Shown: positions 43,275-52,296 of the stretch, in pieces | Layout: every line of letters begins with the position of its first letter | How positions within the stretch are numbered: the stretch's first letter is position 1 | Source of the DNA: Paenibacillus periandrae | GTDB taxonomy: Bacteria; Bacillota; Bacilli; Paenibacillales; NBRC-103111 | Length of the DNA stretch: 64,000 nucleotides | Reading direction: 5' to 3' | NCBI RefSeq assembly: GCF_022458865.1 | Contig: NZ_JAJNMU010000002.1 | Coordinates: 434,001-498,000, forward strand | Program-made: the position numbers and the translations under genes | The notes under the pieces: generated by a model | Database searches by the model: none | Told to the model about the DNA's origin: nothing | Seen by the model: only the letters and a program-made list of their open reading frames with translations

Positions 43275-43318
43275 GGAATTAACCTTCCTGTTTGTCAAGA
43301 TGTTAAAGATCTTATACG

Positions 43319-43344
43319 TAAAAAAACTGCCCGAGAGGACAGTT
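43319..43344 (-). terminator. Terminator after rbsD
   Basis: On minus, AACTG (43344-43340) pairs with CAGTT (43329-43325), with CC/GG inside, followed by a run of U. It lies about 100 bases after the rbsD stop. Confidence 0.7.
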
Positions 43345-43448
43345 CTGTTTGTGTTCTGGAGGAAATAAACAGGCCTTGGTTATAGTCCCCAACATTATTT
43401 GCTATATGGTAGATTTTATCACATACTTGTAATAAAGAGCTACTTGAT

Positions 43449-43835
43449 TTATCCGGATACGATCATAATATTAGCATAAGGAATGGTATCGCCTGTTCGG
43501 ATTACTGCACGCGACTCTCCGCATATATCCTTGAATTGCTGGTGGGATACGATTCGAAAAGCTACGTCCGGCAGAGCTTCGGTCAGCTCACGATAGCGTT
43601 CAGGACTTGCCTGTCTCATCTCTTCCGTAACAATGATCGAATCAATCTCAAATTCACCGTAAATGGCTCGGACCGTATCCAACACAGTCGGAATTCCATC
43701 CGTCAAAGCCAGATCAAGCCGTTCAATGCCCATAGGCACTGGAAAGCCACGATCACAGATGGTCAGCAAATCGGTATGGCCGGTTTCAGTCAAAATTCGA
43801 TTTAAAGTCGGATTTAAAATCCCTCCTCGTTTCAT
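43449..43835 (-). CDS. rbsD: D-ribose pyranase
   Basis: 128 residues. RbsD/FucU family: KRGGILNPTLNRILTETGHTD with the catalytic His (about 20), CDRGFPVP, IERLDLALTDGIP and a terminal PYANIMIVSG. It interconverts beta-pyranose and beta-furanose forms of ribose. No rbsK/rbsACB genes are near, so it is separated from the usual ribose operon. It overlaps the preceding small gene by ATGA (translational coupling). Confidence 0.9.
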   Translation of the reverse strand: MKRGGILNPTLNRILTETGHTDLLTICDRGFPVPMGIERLDLALTDGIPTVLDTVRAIYGEFEIDSIIVTEEMRQASPERYRELTEALPDVAFRIVSHQQFKDICGESRAVIRTGDTIPYANIMIVSG

Positions 43836-44050
43836 TCGGTTCCCTGCCTTTCTGCTAATGCCCGCTCACGCTGCTCGGCCGTAATTTGCTCTCTAATTGA
43901 AGGAACAGGACGCTTCAGATAAAAGGTAGTTCCTATATCCGCTTCCTGACCTGCTGATCCCGCTCCAGTAACACCAACTAGCTCCCAGCCCTGGCGACCC
44001 AGTACATGCAGGTCATTAAAATCAGTTGCCCGGCAATATTCCCACTTCAT
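43832..44050 (-). CDS. Small DUF4177-like protein
   Basis: 72 residues. The N-terminal half KWEYCRATDFNDLHVLGRQG then WELVGVTG ... TTFYLKRP has the compact strand-helix-strand layout (WEY ... LN..G.EGWELV) of DUF4177 proteins. The C-terminal tail is a charged helix. It is first in a two-gene operon with rbsD. The start is weakly supported: ATG at 44050 or TTG at 44059, neither with a strong ribosome binding site. Confidence 0.6.
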   Translation of the reverse strand: MKWEYCRATDFNDLHVLGRQGWELVGVTGAGSAGQEADIGTTFYLKRPVPSIREQITAEQRERALAERQGTE

Positions 44051-44186
44051 CTTTATCAAAATCCATTGCCCCTATTCGTATTGAATTGCTATACATTCGA
44101 GCTTTTCCATTGTTAATATTAACTTTATCAGCACGATTATTTTTCGTCAATGAGAAACCGTTGGTTGAAATCCGTTATGATCATAA

Positions 44187-46565
44187 CTAAGCCTTATGCA
44201 GTCTTAACGCATTGCATATGACAGTTACAGAGCTGAGCGCCATAGCCGTGCACGCCATCCATGGTGCAAGATAGCCCATCATCGCAACCGGAATCGCCAG
44301 CACATTATACAGCAGCGAAAAGGCGAGATTTTGACGAATGATTCTTAACGTTCGTTGACTGATGACAAGAGCGCGGACCAGCCCGCTAATATCATGCTTC
44401 AAAAGTACGATATCTGCAGCTGCTTTGGAAATATCCGTTCCATTGGCGACGGCGATTCCGATATCTGCTGCGCTCAAGGCAGGTGCATCATTAATCCCAT
44501 CGCCCACCATTGCCACTCGATGCCCCTGCTCTCGCAGGCTTTGTACCAGATTCGCTTTATCTTCAGGCAGCATGCCCGCGTATACCTGACTGATTCCCGC
44601 TTGTTTGGCTGCATAATGTGCTGTCGATGCTCGATCGCCTGTCACCATTCTAACGTCCAATCCCATTGAAGTCAGCTGCTTGATCGCTTTGCGGGCTGTC
44701 GGTTTAACCGGGTCACTAAGTGCTATAGCTCCGACCCATCGCCGGTCTACCGCAATCCAGATGACCGTGAAGCCCTGCCGCTCCCATTGATCGACCAGAC
44801 CGGGCTGTGGATGTCTCCGTTTCCCCTGACTAGCCATTTCTACCCGCGGGAGGCCTGCTATGTCTTCAGCTTCCAGCCATTGACGTGTGCCTAACCATAC
44901 AGCTCTGTCATCTACGACTGCACGAATTCCACAGCCTGGAATCGGCTTGAAATTCTCACATTGAGGAATTGTGATTCCTCTGCGCGACGCTTCTTCCACT
45001 ACAGCCCTGCCTAAGGGATGCTCGGAAGGCTGCTCCGCACCCGCTGCCATACGCAGTATGAAGGACTCGTTTGCTGCAGCCCTATCTTCCATAGTTAGAT
45101 AAGTGCTCCGGCTACGAGCATTCACTGAACGTTTCTCAAACGGCAGAACCCGAGCAGAACCGGAACGGGTTATAACATCAGCAGCCCACACGTTGGTAAC
45201 CCTCGGGTTTCCCCCTGTAATTGTCCCTGTTTTATCCAGCAAAATCACATTGGCTTGCGGCAACAGTTCCATTATTTTACCCTCTTTAATTACGATACCC
45301 AGTTGTGTCGCCCTGCTGGAGCCGACCAGAATCGAAATCGGTGTCGCCAAACCAAGAGCACAAGGACAAGCGATCAGCAGAACGGCTATCGCCTTTTCCA
45401 ATGCGCCTCCGAGCTGACCCGGCTCAAGGACCATATACCAGGTGATAAATGCAGCTGCAGCTAATACCATAATAATCGGCACGAATATACTGGAAATTTG
45501 ATCTGCCATTCTTTGAATGGGGGCTTTGGTGCTCTGCGCTTCCTCTACAAGTTTAATGATTCGTGCCAAAGTCGAATGCTTTCCTACTTCGGTCGTTCTA
45601 ATGCTGAGCATACCGCTGCCATTTAATGTGCCAGCAGTTACCCGATCCCCGACAGCTTTGTCGACAGGCATGCTTTCCCCTGTAAGCATCGATTCATTAA
45701 CGTTCGAATACCCTTCTATAACCTGACCATCTACGGGCAGACTTTCGCCTGGACGGACGATAACGGTGTCGTCGATCATAACCTGGGACACGGGGATCCG
45801 CTGTTCCCGGCCCTCTCTTATGATGGAAGCCATCTCCGGCCTGAGACGGTGAAGCTGATGTATGCCGCTTAGCGCTTGCCGCTTGGCCAAAGCTTCCAAC
45901 CATTTGCCCAACCAAACAATCGTAATAATCATCGCACTCGCATCAAAATATAACGGGACATGGCGTCCATGGCTACCGGTCATCATATTGCCGTGGCCAA
46001 TCATCGATACACCATGAAACAACAAATAATGGCTGTATATATAAGCAGCGGAGGTACTGATTACAATCAACACATCCATGTTGACACTGCCGCTTTTTAT
46101 AGAACGATAAGCTCCCGTATAGTACGGAAGTCCGAGTATGAACTGAAGCGGTGTCGCCAAAGCCAGCTGGAACCAGGGATGCAGCAGCAGCTCCGGAACC
46201 CAGACTGAGGCCGTCCACTCATGGTGTGCAGCCATTGCCCACAGAAAAGGAAGCGTAAGCAGCAGAGACATCCCAAACATCATTCCGCTGCTGATGCCGC
46301 TCGTTCGGGCATCGGCCCCGGTGCTCCCGTCTGAATGACGTTCCTTGGCTGTGAACCCCAGCTGTTCAATTCTCGTTTCGATTCGCTCCACACTGATTCG
46401 ATCCGGGACAATGACTACTGAAGCGCGACTTAGGGCAACATTTACATGAATTTGTTCGATTCCATCCATTTTGGCTACAACTTTCTCGATCCTTGCCCCG
46501 CAAGCTGCACAGGTCATGCCGTCTACATCCAGCGTCACATGCTGAAGCTCAATGTGCCTGCTCAT
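44187..46565 (-). CDS. copA: Copper-translocating P1B-type ATPase
   Basis: 792 residues. One N-terminal heavy-metal domain with MTCAAC (about 18), a membrane bundle, TGES actuator, CPCALG metal site, DKTGT phosphorylation motif, SEHPLG (HP motif), GDGINDAP hinge and a C-terminal MAL/SSV. This is the Cu(+) exporter signature. A loop after DKTGT is unusually long (about 40 extra residues rich in Arg and Ser, [20 protein letters not shown]). No copZ or csoR gene is next to it. ATG at 46565 has GGGGTGAAG upstream. Confidence 0.93.
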   Translation of the reverse strand: MSRHIELQHVTLDVDGMTCAACGARIEKVVAKMDGIEQIHVNVALSRASVVIVPDRISVERIETRIEQLGFTAKERHSDGSTGADARTSGISSGMMFGMSLLLTLPFLWAMAAHHEWTASVWVPELLLHPWFQLALATPLQFILGLPYYTGAYRSIKSGSVNMDVLIVISTSAAYIYSHYLLFHGVSMIGHGNMMTGSHGRHVPLYFDASAMIITIVWLGKWLEALAKRQALSGIHQLHRLRPEMASIIREGREQRIPVSQVMIDDTVIVRPGESLPVDGQVIEGYSNVNESMLTGESMPVDKAVGDRVTAGTLNGSGMLSIRTTEVGKHSTLARIIKLVEEAQSTKAPIQRMADQISSIFVPIIMVLAAAAFITWYMVLEPGQLGGALEKAIAVLLIACPCALGLATPISILVGSSRATQLGIVIKEGKIMELLPQANVILLDKTGTITGGNPRVTNVWAADVITRSGSARVLPFEKRSVNARSRSTYLTMEDRAAANESFILRMAAGAEQPSEHPLGRAVVEEASRRGITIPQCENFKPIPGCGIRAVVDDRAVWLGTRQWLEAEDIAGLPRVEMASQGKRRHPQPGLVDQWERQGFTVIWIAVDRRWVGAIALSDPVKPTARKAIKQLTSMGLDVRMVTGDRASTAHYAAKQAGISQVYAGMLPEDKANLVQSLREQGHRVAMVGDGINDAPALSAADIGIAVANGTDISKAAADIVLLKHDISGLVRALVISQRTLRIIRQNLAFSLLYNVLAIPVAMMGYLAPWMACTAMALSSVTVICNALRLHKA

Positions 46566-46647
46566 GGCTTCACCCCATTCTCCCCGAAATCCATGCCCAT
46601 ACCGTTTCAATATATGGACTGGCCGCGAGGTTCATGCCAGGAGAACA

Positions 46648-46712
46648 ACAAAAAATCCTTTATCCGGTTTGAGCAGGCAGTGACCAGCCCCTGTCATATC
46701 CGGGTAAAGGAT
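46648..46712 (-). terminator. Terminator of the TetR/MFS operon
   Basis: On minus, ATCCTTTACCCGG (46712-46700) pairs with CCGGATAAAGGAT (46667-46655) with one mismatch, followed by UUUUUUG. It contains an inner hairpin and lies just before copA, so it also separates the two units. Confidence 0.8.
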
Positions 46713-46734
46713 GAATGAGTGCCTATGATAGATC

Positions 46735-47949
46735 TTATGACTTTTGCAAGTCAACAGAAGCATCCGCATATTTTTTACGTCCCCACACAGCGGATAAGAC
46801 GAAGCTGATTACGAGTACAATTGCACCGAACGCATATGGAAGATTGAGATGAATCTCATACAAGGTTCCGGCGACAGCAGGCCCAAATATATTGCCCAAG
46901 CTCATGTAAGCATTGTTCATACCCGCCACATACCCTTGCTCCTCCCCTGCCATTTTGGATAACAGCGTATTGATCGCCGGCCGCATAATAGAAGTTAATG
47001 TAAAGAACAGCATCGTCACGATCAGTACATACCAGAAGTTGCCTGACAGCAGCATCAGCACAAGACAGGCTGCCGATAGTACGAACGTAACATGAATTAA
47101 CAGCTTCTCACCGAACAGTTGAATTAATTTACCGATCAGCAGAGCTTGCACCAAAGCACCGATTAATGCGCCTATCGTAATCAGGATCGCTATATCCCTG
47201 ACCGTATACCCATACTTGGCATCAACGAACAAAGGAAATATCGCTTCAAAATTAGCCAAACCAAAGGTCAATGCAAAAATTAACAGCAGCAATATAAAGT
47301 AAGGCGCTTTAAAGGAAAGCACAAACTGCTTGAAAATACTTTCACGCTTCACCCTAACCTGTCGCGCAGCTAGCTGCTTCTCTTTGGAAAGCGACTCTGG
47401 CAGGAAAATTAAGGATCCAATCAAGGCTAAAGCCGCAACTCCGGCAGATACGTAAAAGGGCGCCCGAATCCCGAATTCGGCAAGAAAACCTCCGATACCA
47501 GGACCGATAACAAAACCGAGCGACATGGCAGCTCCGAGAAGCCCCAGACCCTTACCTCTCTTCTCCACACTCGTTACATCGGCAATATATGCCATCATGG
47601 AAGGGATCATGGCTGCCGCTCCGACACCACCTATTAGTCTGGACAAATACAGCAGCCATATTTGATCAGCCATAGCAAACACCAAATTCGATATCGTGAA
47701 TAATCCCATACCGGTGACGATCATAATCTTGCGTCCATATTTATCAGACCATTCCCCAGCAATTGGGGAAAATATAAATTGAGTCAAGCCAAAGGCCGCT
47801 ATCATATAGCCTGCAGCCTGGCCACCAGCATTAAACTCCTTCAAGTATTCAGGCAATACAGGTATAATCAAGCCGATCCCGAGCATAGCGATAAATATAT
47901 TTATCATTAAAAAAACGAGCGGCATGGTTTTATTTTCAATTGCATTCAT
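46735..47949 (-). CDS. MFS drug efflux transporter (DHA1)
   Basis: 404 residues, 12 transmembrane helices. Motif A is GEWSDKYGRKIM and motif C is GFVIGPGIGGFLAE. GLIIPVLPEYL is the DHA1 helix 1 pattern of NorA/TetA-like pumps. It forms an operon with the tetR gene before it (ATGA overlap). The substrate is unknown. A probable resistance or detoxification pump induced through that TetR. Confidence 0.88.
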   Translation of the reverse strand: MNAIENKTMPLVFLMINIFIAMLGIGLIIPVLPEYLKEFNAGGQAAGYMIAAFGLTQFIFSPIAGEWSDKYGRKIMIVTGMGLFTISNLVFAMADQIWLLYLSRLIGGVGAAAMIPSMMAYIADVTSVEKRGKGLGLLGAAMSLGFVIGPGIGGFLAEFGIRAPFYVSAGVAALALIGSLIFLPESLSKEKQLAARQVRVKRESIFKQFVLSFKAPYFILLLLIFALTFGLANFEAIFPLFVDAKYGYTVRDIAILITIGALIGALVQALLIGKLIQLFGEKLLIHVTFVLSAACLVLMLLSGNFWYVLIVTMLFFTLTSIMRPAINTLLSKMAGEEQGYVAGMNNAYMSLGNIFGPAVAGTLYEIHLNLPYAFGAIVLVISFVLSAVWGRKKYADASVDLQKS

Positions 47950-48554
47950 GGTGAAATCTCCTTATTCTTATTTCGGTTTGAATGGCATAAGCCTGGCTGC
48001 AAATACTGCTGAAACCTTTCGAAAATCTCCTCATTGCTTAGCGGGTCATGCTTCTCTCCCCATTTAAACAGCAGAGCCGTATACAGCTCGGTAATAAGAA
48101 ATGCAGTAAACTCCACATCGTTCGGCTCCATGGAGCCCGTATCCATCAGCTTGATAATCAGCTCCTTGAGCTGGTCAAAAGCAGTGTTCTCGATCCGTGT
48201 GAGACCTTCCTTGACCTCTTGCGTATGAAATGCTTCCGCCTCCTGCTTGAGCTTGCAAAACAAGGGGTGCCGCTGCTGGTAGCTGGACAGGTTGCATATA
48301 TAATGGTGCAGTGTTTCAATATTCGGACCATACGTATCTATCGCTTCCTCAGCAAATCTGGCGAACTGCTTGAGCTCATCGTCTACGATACAAGTGAACA
48401 CCTCTTCTTTAGTTTTGAAGGAAAGATAAAAGGTTCCCTTCCCCATATTGGCGTATTTGGCTATATGATCGAGCGTTGTAGCCTTGTAGCCAAAGTTCTG
48501 GAATGCCTCACGGGCCGCTCTAATAATTTGCTCACGTCTTCCGCTTCTATCCAT
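47946..48554 (-). CDS. TetR-family regulator of the adjacent MFS pump
   Basis: 202 residues. HTH at about 10-55 (AAREAFQNFGYKATTLDHIA, MGKGTFYLSFKTKEEVF) and a C-terminal ligand domain (60-185) including YTALLFKWGEK. First gene of the pair, with the pump overlapping it by four bases. Confidence 0.9.
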   Translation of the reverse strand: MDRSGRREQIIRAAREAFQNFGYKATTLDHIAKYANMGKGTFYLSFKTKEEVFTCIVDDELKQFARFAEEAIDTYGPNIETLHHYICNLSSYQQRHPLFCKLKQEAEAFHTQEVKEGLTRIENTAFDQLKELIIKLMDTGSMEPNDVEFTAFLITELYTALLFKWGEKHDPLSNEEIFERFQQYLQPGLCHSNRNKNKEISP

Positions 48555-48691
48555 ATCTCTATCCTTTCCGAGTCTAATATAGCTTTTCTGAATAGTTGAC
48601 TACATCATTTTTTGGGTCAAAGCTTATTGTAACCAAACCCGCGCCTGCATGCAACCTTACACCTCAACATCCAGCAATATGCTATAACAGC

Positions 48692-48718
48692 AAAAAAGAG
48701 GCAGCCGCAGCTGCACTC
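48692..48718 (-). terminator. Terminator after the HD-GYP gene
   Basis: On minus, GAGTGCAGC (48718-48710) with GCTGCCTC (48705-48698), a 3-4 base loop, then six U. Confidence 0.75.
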
Positions 48719-48732
48719 TCGATTATCGTTCA

Positions 48733-49800
48733 TTATGATTTTTGCAAGGAGGCCATAAGACCCAAGGATCCTTGCTCCTCTTCAGCCGGTATCAGCCCGT
48801 CCTCCACCAGTACCCTGAGGAATGCATTGGCGACCATGGGGTCGAATTGTGTTCCACTATGTCTGCGCAGCTCCTCGGCAGCAGTCTCCATGGAAAGCTT
48901 CTGCCGGTAGGAACGATTCGTTGTCATCGCATCAAACGCGTCGCACGCCGCCAAAATTCTGGCTCCAAACGGAATTTGATCACCCTTCAAGCCAAGCGGA
49001 TATCCTCGTCCATCCATGCGTTCATGATGATGCCTGACCATGGCTGTCGCACCGATTTCCTGTAATCTTTTAATATCCTTAATAATTTGGTAGCCATCCT
49101 CGGCATGCTTTTTCATTACATCATATTCTTCCTCTGTCAACCGGCTTTCCTTTTGCAAAATCGATTCCGGAGTTCCAATCTTTCCTATATCATGAATGAG
49201 TCCCGCCAAATGAACGGCTTCTATTTCCCGCGAGGAAAGTCCCAGCTCGGTAGCAATCCTTTTGGCATAATTGGCGACATTGTTGGAATGAAAGGCCGTG
49301 TAGGGGTCACGAGCATCAATGCTTTTGGAGAATGACAATATCGTATTCATGAACAGCTCTTCAAACTCTACCTTTTGCGCAAAATTACGCTGTGATACAA
49401 CCGCCACCCTACGAATCAGCATCGAGATCAGCAGCAGCGCAGCAGCACCAATGACAGGAATCCAGCCCGTTTCGCTAAAAAACAGCCATATTCCCATTAC
49501 AGCGGCAGCAAAAATCGACACCAGGTATACGTTGGCTACATACAAGGCAACGATAACGACAGGAACCGCATATAAACCTAATAGCAGTGGAGAAGAGTAA
49601 TACATATGCAGCCAGACAGCAGCACCTATAGAGAGCACCATGAGTACCCAGAGGGACACTGTCGTCTTTTTACCGAGAGATACCGGACAAAAGTGATCGT
49701 TACCTGTTAGGAACAGGTTGCGGACTTCCTTTTCTGTATCAGGCCCCTGTAGTCCCAGCCTGCTCATCGACAGCTTATGCAAATCCATCTCATTTTTCAA
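48733..49800 (-). CDS. Membrane HD-GYP phosphodiesterase
   Basis: 355 residues. Three to four transmembrane helices (about 45-150) are followed by an HD-GYP domain (about 165-350). Metal sites are HSNNVANYAKRIA, LIHDIGKIG (HD), MKKHAEDG, HHERMDGRGYP (GYP) and ILAACDAFDAMT. These enzymes hydrolyse cyclic di-GMP or cGAMP. No GGDEF domain is attached. The best start is TTG at 49800, with GGGAGG eight bases upstream. An ATG at 49824 has no such site. Confidence 0.88.
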   Translation of the reverse strand: MKNEMDLHKLSMSRLGLQGPDTEKEVRNLFLTGNDHFCPVSLGKKTTVSLWVLMVLSIGAAVWLHMYYSSPLLLGLYAVPVVIVALYVANVYLVSIFAAAVMGIWLFFSETGWIPVIGAAALLLISMLIRRVAVVSQRNFAQKVEFEELFMNTILSFSKSIDARDPYTAFHSNNVANYAKRIATELGLSSREIEAVHLAGLIHDIGKIGTPESILQKESRLTEEEYDVMKKHAEDGYQIIKDIKRLQEIGATAMVRHHHERMDGRGYPLGLKGDQIPFGARILAACDAFDAMTTNRSYRQKLSMETAAEELRRHSGTQFDPMVANAFLRVLVEDGLIPAEEEQGSLGLMASLQKS

Positions 49801-49910
49801 TATACTCGCCTCCCATCGTTTCAATTATACGCTTATGTAGGAATATTGACCTATATATCTTTACCGTACACCTGTTTATTAAGCCTTGTCAATGCTATAT
49901 TTTGTGAATA

Positions 49911-49951
49911 AAAATAGCTTCCGATACCCACGCGGGTGGATTCAGAAGCTA
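49911..49951 (-). terminator. Terminator after the MarR gene
   Basis: On minus, TAGCTTC (49951-49945) pairs with GAAGCTA (49921-49915), with ACCC/GGGT inside, followed by UUUU. Confidence 0.8.
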
Positions 49952-49979
49952 AACATGGCATTAAAATTTAATGCAGACC

Positions 49980-50408
49980 TCATGAGCCCTTTTTTTCCAA
50001 CTGCGAATTTAGCAAATCAAGACTAGATGCAATCTTATCTAGCTCGTCTGTATCAAGATCGCTAAGCACGGTATGAAAAAATTGTTCATGATAAAATTCG
50101 ACCTTGTTTTTAATTTCATCCATTTTTTCGGTCCTTTGAATCCAAATGACTCTGCGATCAGTTTTATCCCGTACTCTTTGAATCCATTCATCCCGTTCCA
50201 AACGGTCAATAATACCCGATACCGTACTGTATGAAAGCTGAACCGCTTCTGTAATTTGCCCAATGGTCTTCGGTTCCTTATAAATTTGACCGATAATTAT
50301 ACCTTGTGGCTTGGTCAGATTAAGCTCCTTCATGAATTTTTCAAGTGTTGCATTATATAAACGGGTCAGCATGTGAATAGATTTGGAAATATGCATAGCT
50401 TGCTTCAT
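49980..50408 (-). CDS. MarR-family transcriptional regulator
   Basis: About 142 residues. Winged helix with TIGQITEAVQLSYSTVSGII and the wing RVRDKTDRRVIWIQRT, dimerisation helices at both ends. It lies at the end of the efflux cluster, 120 bases after the secreted-protein gene on the same strand. It could be an independent regulator. ATG at 50408 with GGGGGC upstream. Confidence 0.87.
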   Translation of the reverse strand: MKQAMHISKSIHMLTRLYNATLEKFMKELNLTKPQGIIIGQIYKEPKTIGQITEAVQLSYSTVSGIIDRLERDEWIQRVRDKTDRRVIWIQRTEKMDEIKNKVEFYHEQFFHTVLSDLDTDELDKIASSLDLLNSQLEKKGS

Positions 50409-50528
50409 AGACAGAGCCCCCATTCTGGCGTCATTTGTTGATAATTGTTCAAACTATATCATATTATTCGAATGTCGCCAAGAAGAGGGTCTGCTAATTC
50501 ATCAATAAAACTATCATTTACGATATGA

Positions 50529-52259
50529 TTACTGGGTCAAAGAAGCTAATAGCCGTTTAGCCTCCCCTATTGGCGTTGTAATTGTTTCATAGATTTTCAA
50601 TTTAAGCGGTGACTCCAGCTGATCGGAGCTGCCGTTAGTGAAGTAAATAGTCTGGTTACCGCTCATGATCCGGTCCGGTCCACTGAGCAGTAAGGTTTTG
50701 AAAGCAATGCGTTCACCAGCAGGATTATCCAGCTCAATCAGCAGCTTGGGATTATTCTCTTCCGTCACGACATTGTCCGTTGTGTTGATATCCATTAATG
50801 TCTTCAGTTTGTACGTATAATTATAATCTTTGGTGGAAGCATTTTGCGCAATAATCATCGATAAGGCCCATGAGTTCAACTTCACATTATATGGATACAA
50901 ATTTAACTCAGTATCGTTAGGCACGGTTTGCTGCACACCTACATTCAATTGTGCAATCGAAGCCTTAAAGCCCGATTCTCCCTGGGATTCCTGCAGCTTG
51001 AAGTTAAATCTCTCAGCTTGCTCGGAGATCGGCATTGTGAAAGCATAGGCAACGGATACTCCCATACCCGGCAGTACTTCTTTTACAGTGCTTGGCAGCA
51101 CGTTCCCGGTATACGCAGTTCCTGAACTATTCACCAGCTCAGTCCCAAGCGCAGGAATTGGCAATGGACTATCGCTATTGTTCATATATTTCAAATTGGC
51201 CACGACAGTTTTATAGCTTTGTCCTTCGTTCTCATACCAATCTGCCCGTACCAAGGAGACAGCAAGCTTGGGATTGACGGCTTGACTAACGGCATCAATC
51301 GTTATGGGCGTGCCCATTTGATAAGCTGGCAAGCTGACTGCATTCGCATCCTCAGTTGGCAGATGGAAGCCAATTCGTCCGGTATAATAGGATTGCGGTG
51401 TCGTTTGACCTTGCTTCAGAAAGCTTTCAGGTGTTAACACATAGAAAGCCTCCGGCTTTATTCCGGCATCCGTTGAAATGGTGTAATACAAATACTGGCT
51501 TTCTCCAGGATTCACGCTGATCGGTTTCTGCTCGACGCGCTTACCTACAAACGATTGTCCGCTTGCTTTGCCGCTCAAAGTAAAATCAGGCACGGTTTCT
51601 GTAAAGCTGCTCGAATTATTTACCTTTAACTGCACCACATAGGTCGGTTTTTGCTCTGTAAATTGCGTCGACAAACTTACTGCTGAATACGTAAGTGATG
51701 AAGTGATTTCAGGTAAAGTAAAGGATTGTCCCCAGCTTAATAGAGAAGCATCATCAATAACAGCATCGCTGCCTTTCCAGACAATCGATCCGATGCCTGC
51801 ATCAGCAAGTACGGTCTCCTGCTTGGGGTATACATTCATATTAACATCTACCCATATTAGATCTGTCAAAGAGATTTCATTTTTTGCATCGATCTCCGTC
51901 ATGTAACTAAGCTCGACATTGCTTTGCGGCGAGATCGATTTGGCATTGGCTGCACTCGGCTGAAGCGTATAAGAAGTACCGTCAGCTGCTTTGGCGCGCA
52001 ATTCAAAATCAGGAATACGTACAATAGCTCCCGAGCTATTTGACAGTTTAATAACGGAACCGATTCTCCAGCCTCCAGCGGTCTTTTCCAAAAGCACATT
52101 TTTCACTTGAGCCTGCGTCATATCTGTAATACTATAAGTCGGTGACGCGACCACAGTAGGCACAGGCACAGCTGCGTCCGCGAATGCAGGAGAGACAGCT
52201 AGCACAACCGACGAGGCAATCATCACCGTAGAGACGGCCTGTTTCCAATATAATTTCAT
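50529..52259 (-). CDS. Secreted three-repeat protein in an efflux operon
   Basis: 576 residues. A signal peptide (1-29, cleavage after ...SPAFA) and no other membrane segment. Three related beta-rich repeats can be seen: each has a strand like VIKLSNSS, then PDFEL/PDFTL/PALGTEL, and then a proline-rich SP..NVELSY-type strand (about 60-125, 205-275, 345-420). They resemble DUF4352-like or Ig-like extracellular domains. A fourth C-terminal region is different. No catalytic motif. The gene follows the MFS gene by 37 bases, so it probably contributes an extracellular part to the pump. It has no recognised family. Confidence 0.75.
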   Translation of the reverse strand: MKLYWKQAVSTVMIASSVVLAVSPAFADAAVPVPTVVASPTYSITDMTQAQVKNVLLEKTAGGWRIGSVIKLSNSSGAIVRIPDFELRAKAADGTSYTLQPSAANAKSISPQSNVELSYMTEIDAKNEISLTDLIWVDVNMNVYPKQETVLADAGIGSIVWKGSDAVIDDASLLSWGQSFTLPEITSSLTYSAVSLSTQFTEQKPTYVVQLKVNNSSSFTETVPDFTLSGKASGQSFVGKRVEQKPISVNPGESQYLYYTISTDAGIKPEAFYVLTPESFLKQGQTTPQSYYTGRIGFHLPTEDANAVSLPAYQMGTPITIDAVSQAVNPKLAVSLVRADWYENEGQSYKTVVANLKYMNNSDSPLPIPALGTELVNSSGTAYTGNVLPSTVKEVLPGMGVSVAYAFTMPISEQAERFNFKLQESQGESGFKASIAQLNVGVQQTVPNDTELNLYPYNVKLNSWALSMIIAQNASTKDYNYTYKLKTLMDINTTDNVVTEENNPKLLIELDNPAGERIAFKTLLLSGPDRIMSGNQTIYFTNGSSDQLESPLKLKIYETITTPIGEAKRLLASLTQ

Positions 52260-52296
52260 TGTAAATCCTCCCAAAATCTGATTTAAGCTTTATTCT

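Noticed and set aside
46672..46700. Second copy of the riboswitch hairpin (GGGCTGGT...CTGCTC, 22 of 25 matches to the leader at 12776-12800)
   Set aside because: A match of this length is expected about once by chance in a window of this size, and the rest of the ykkC framework is missing. It is simply the loop of a terminator.
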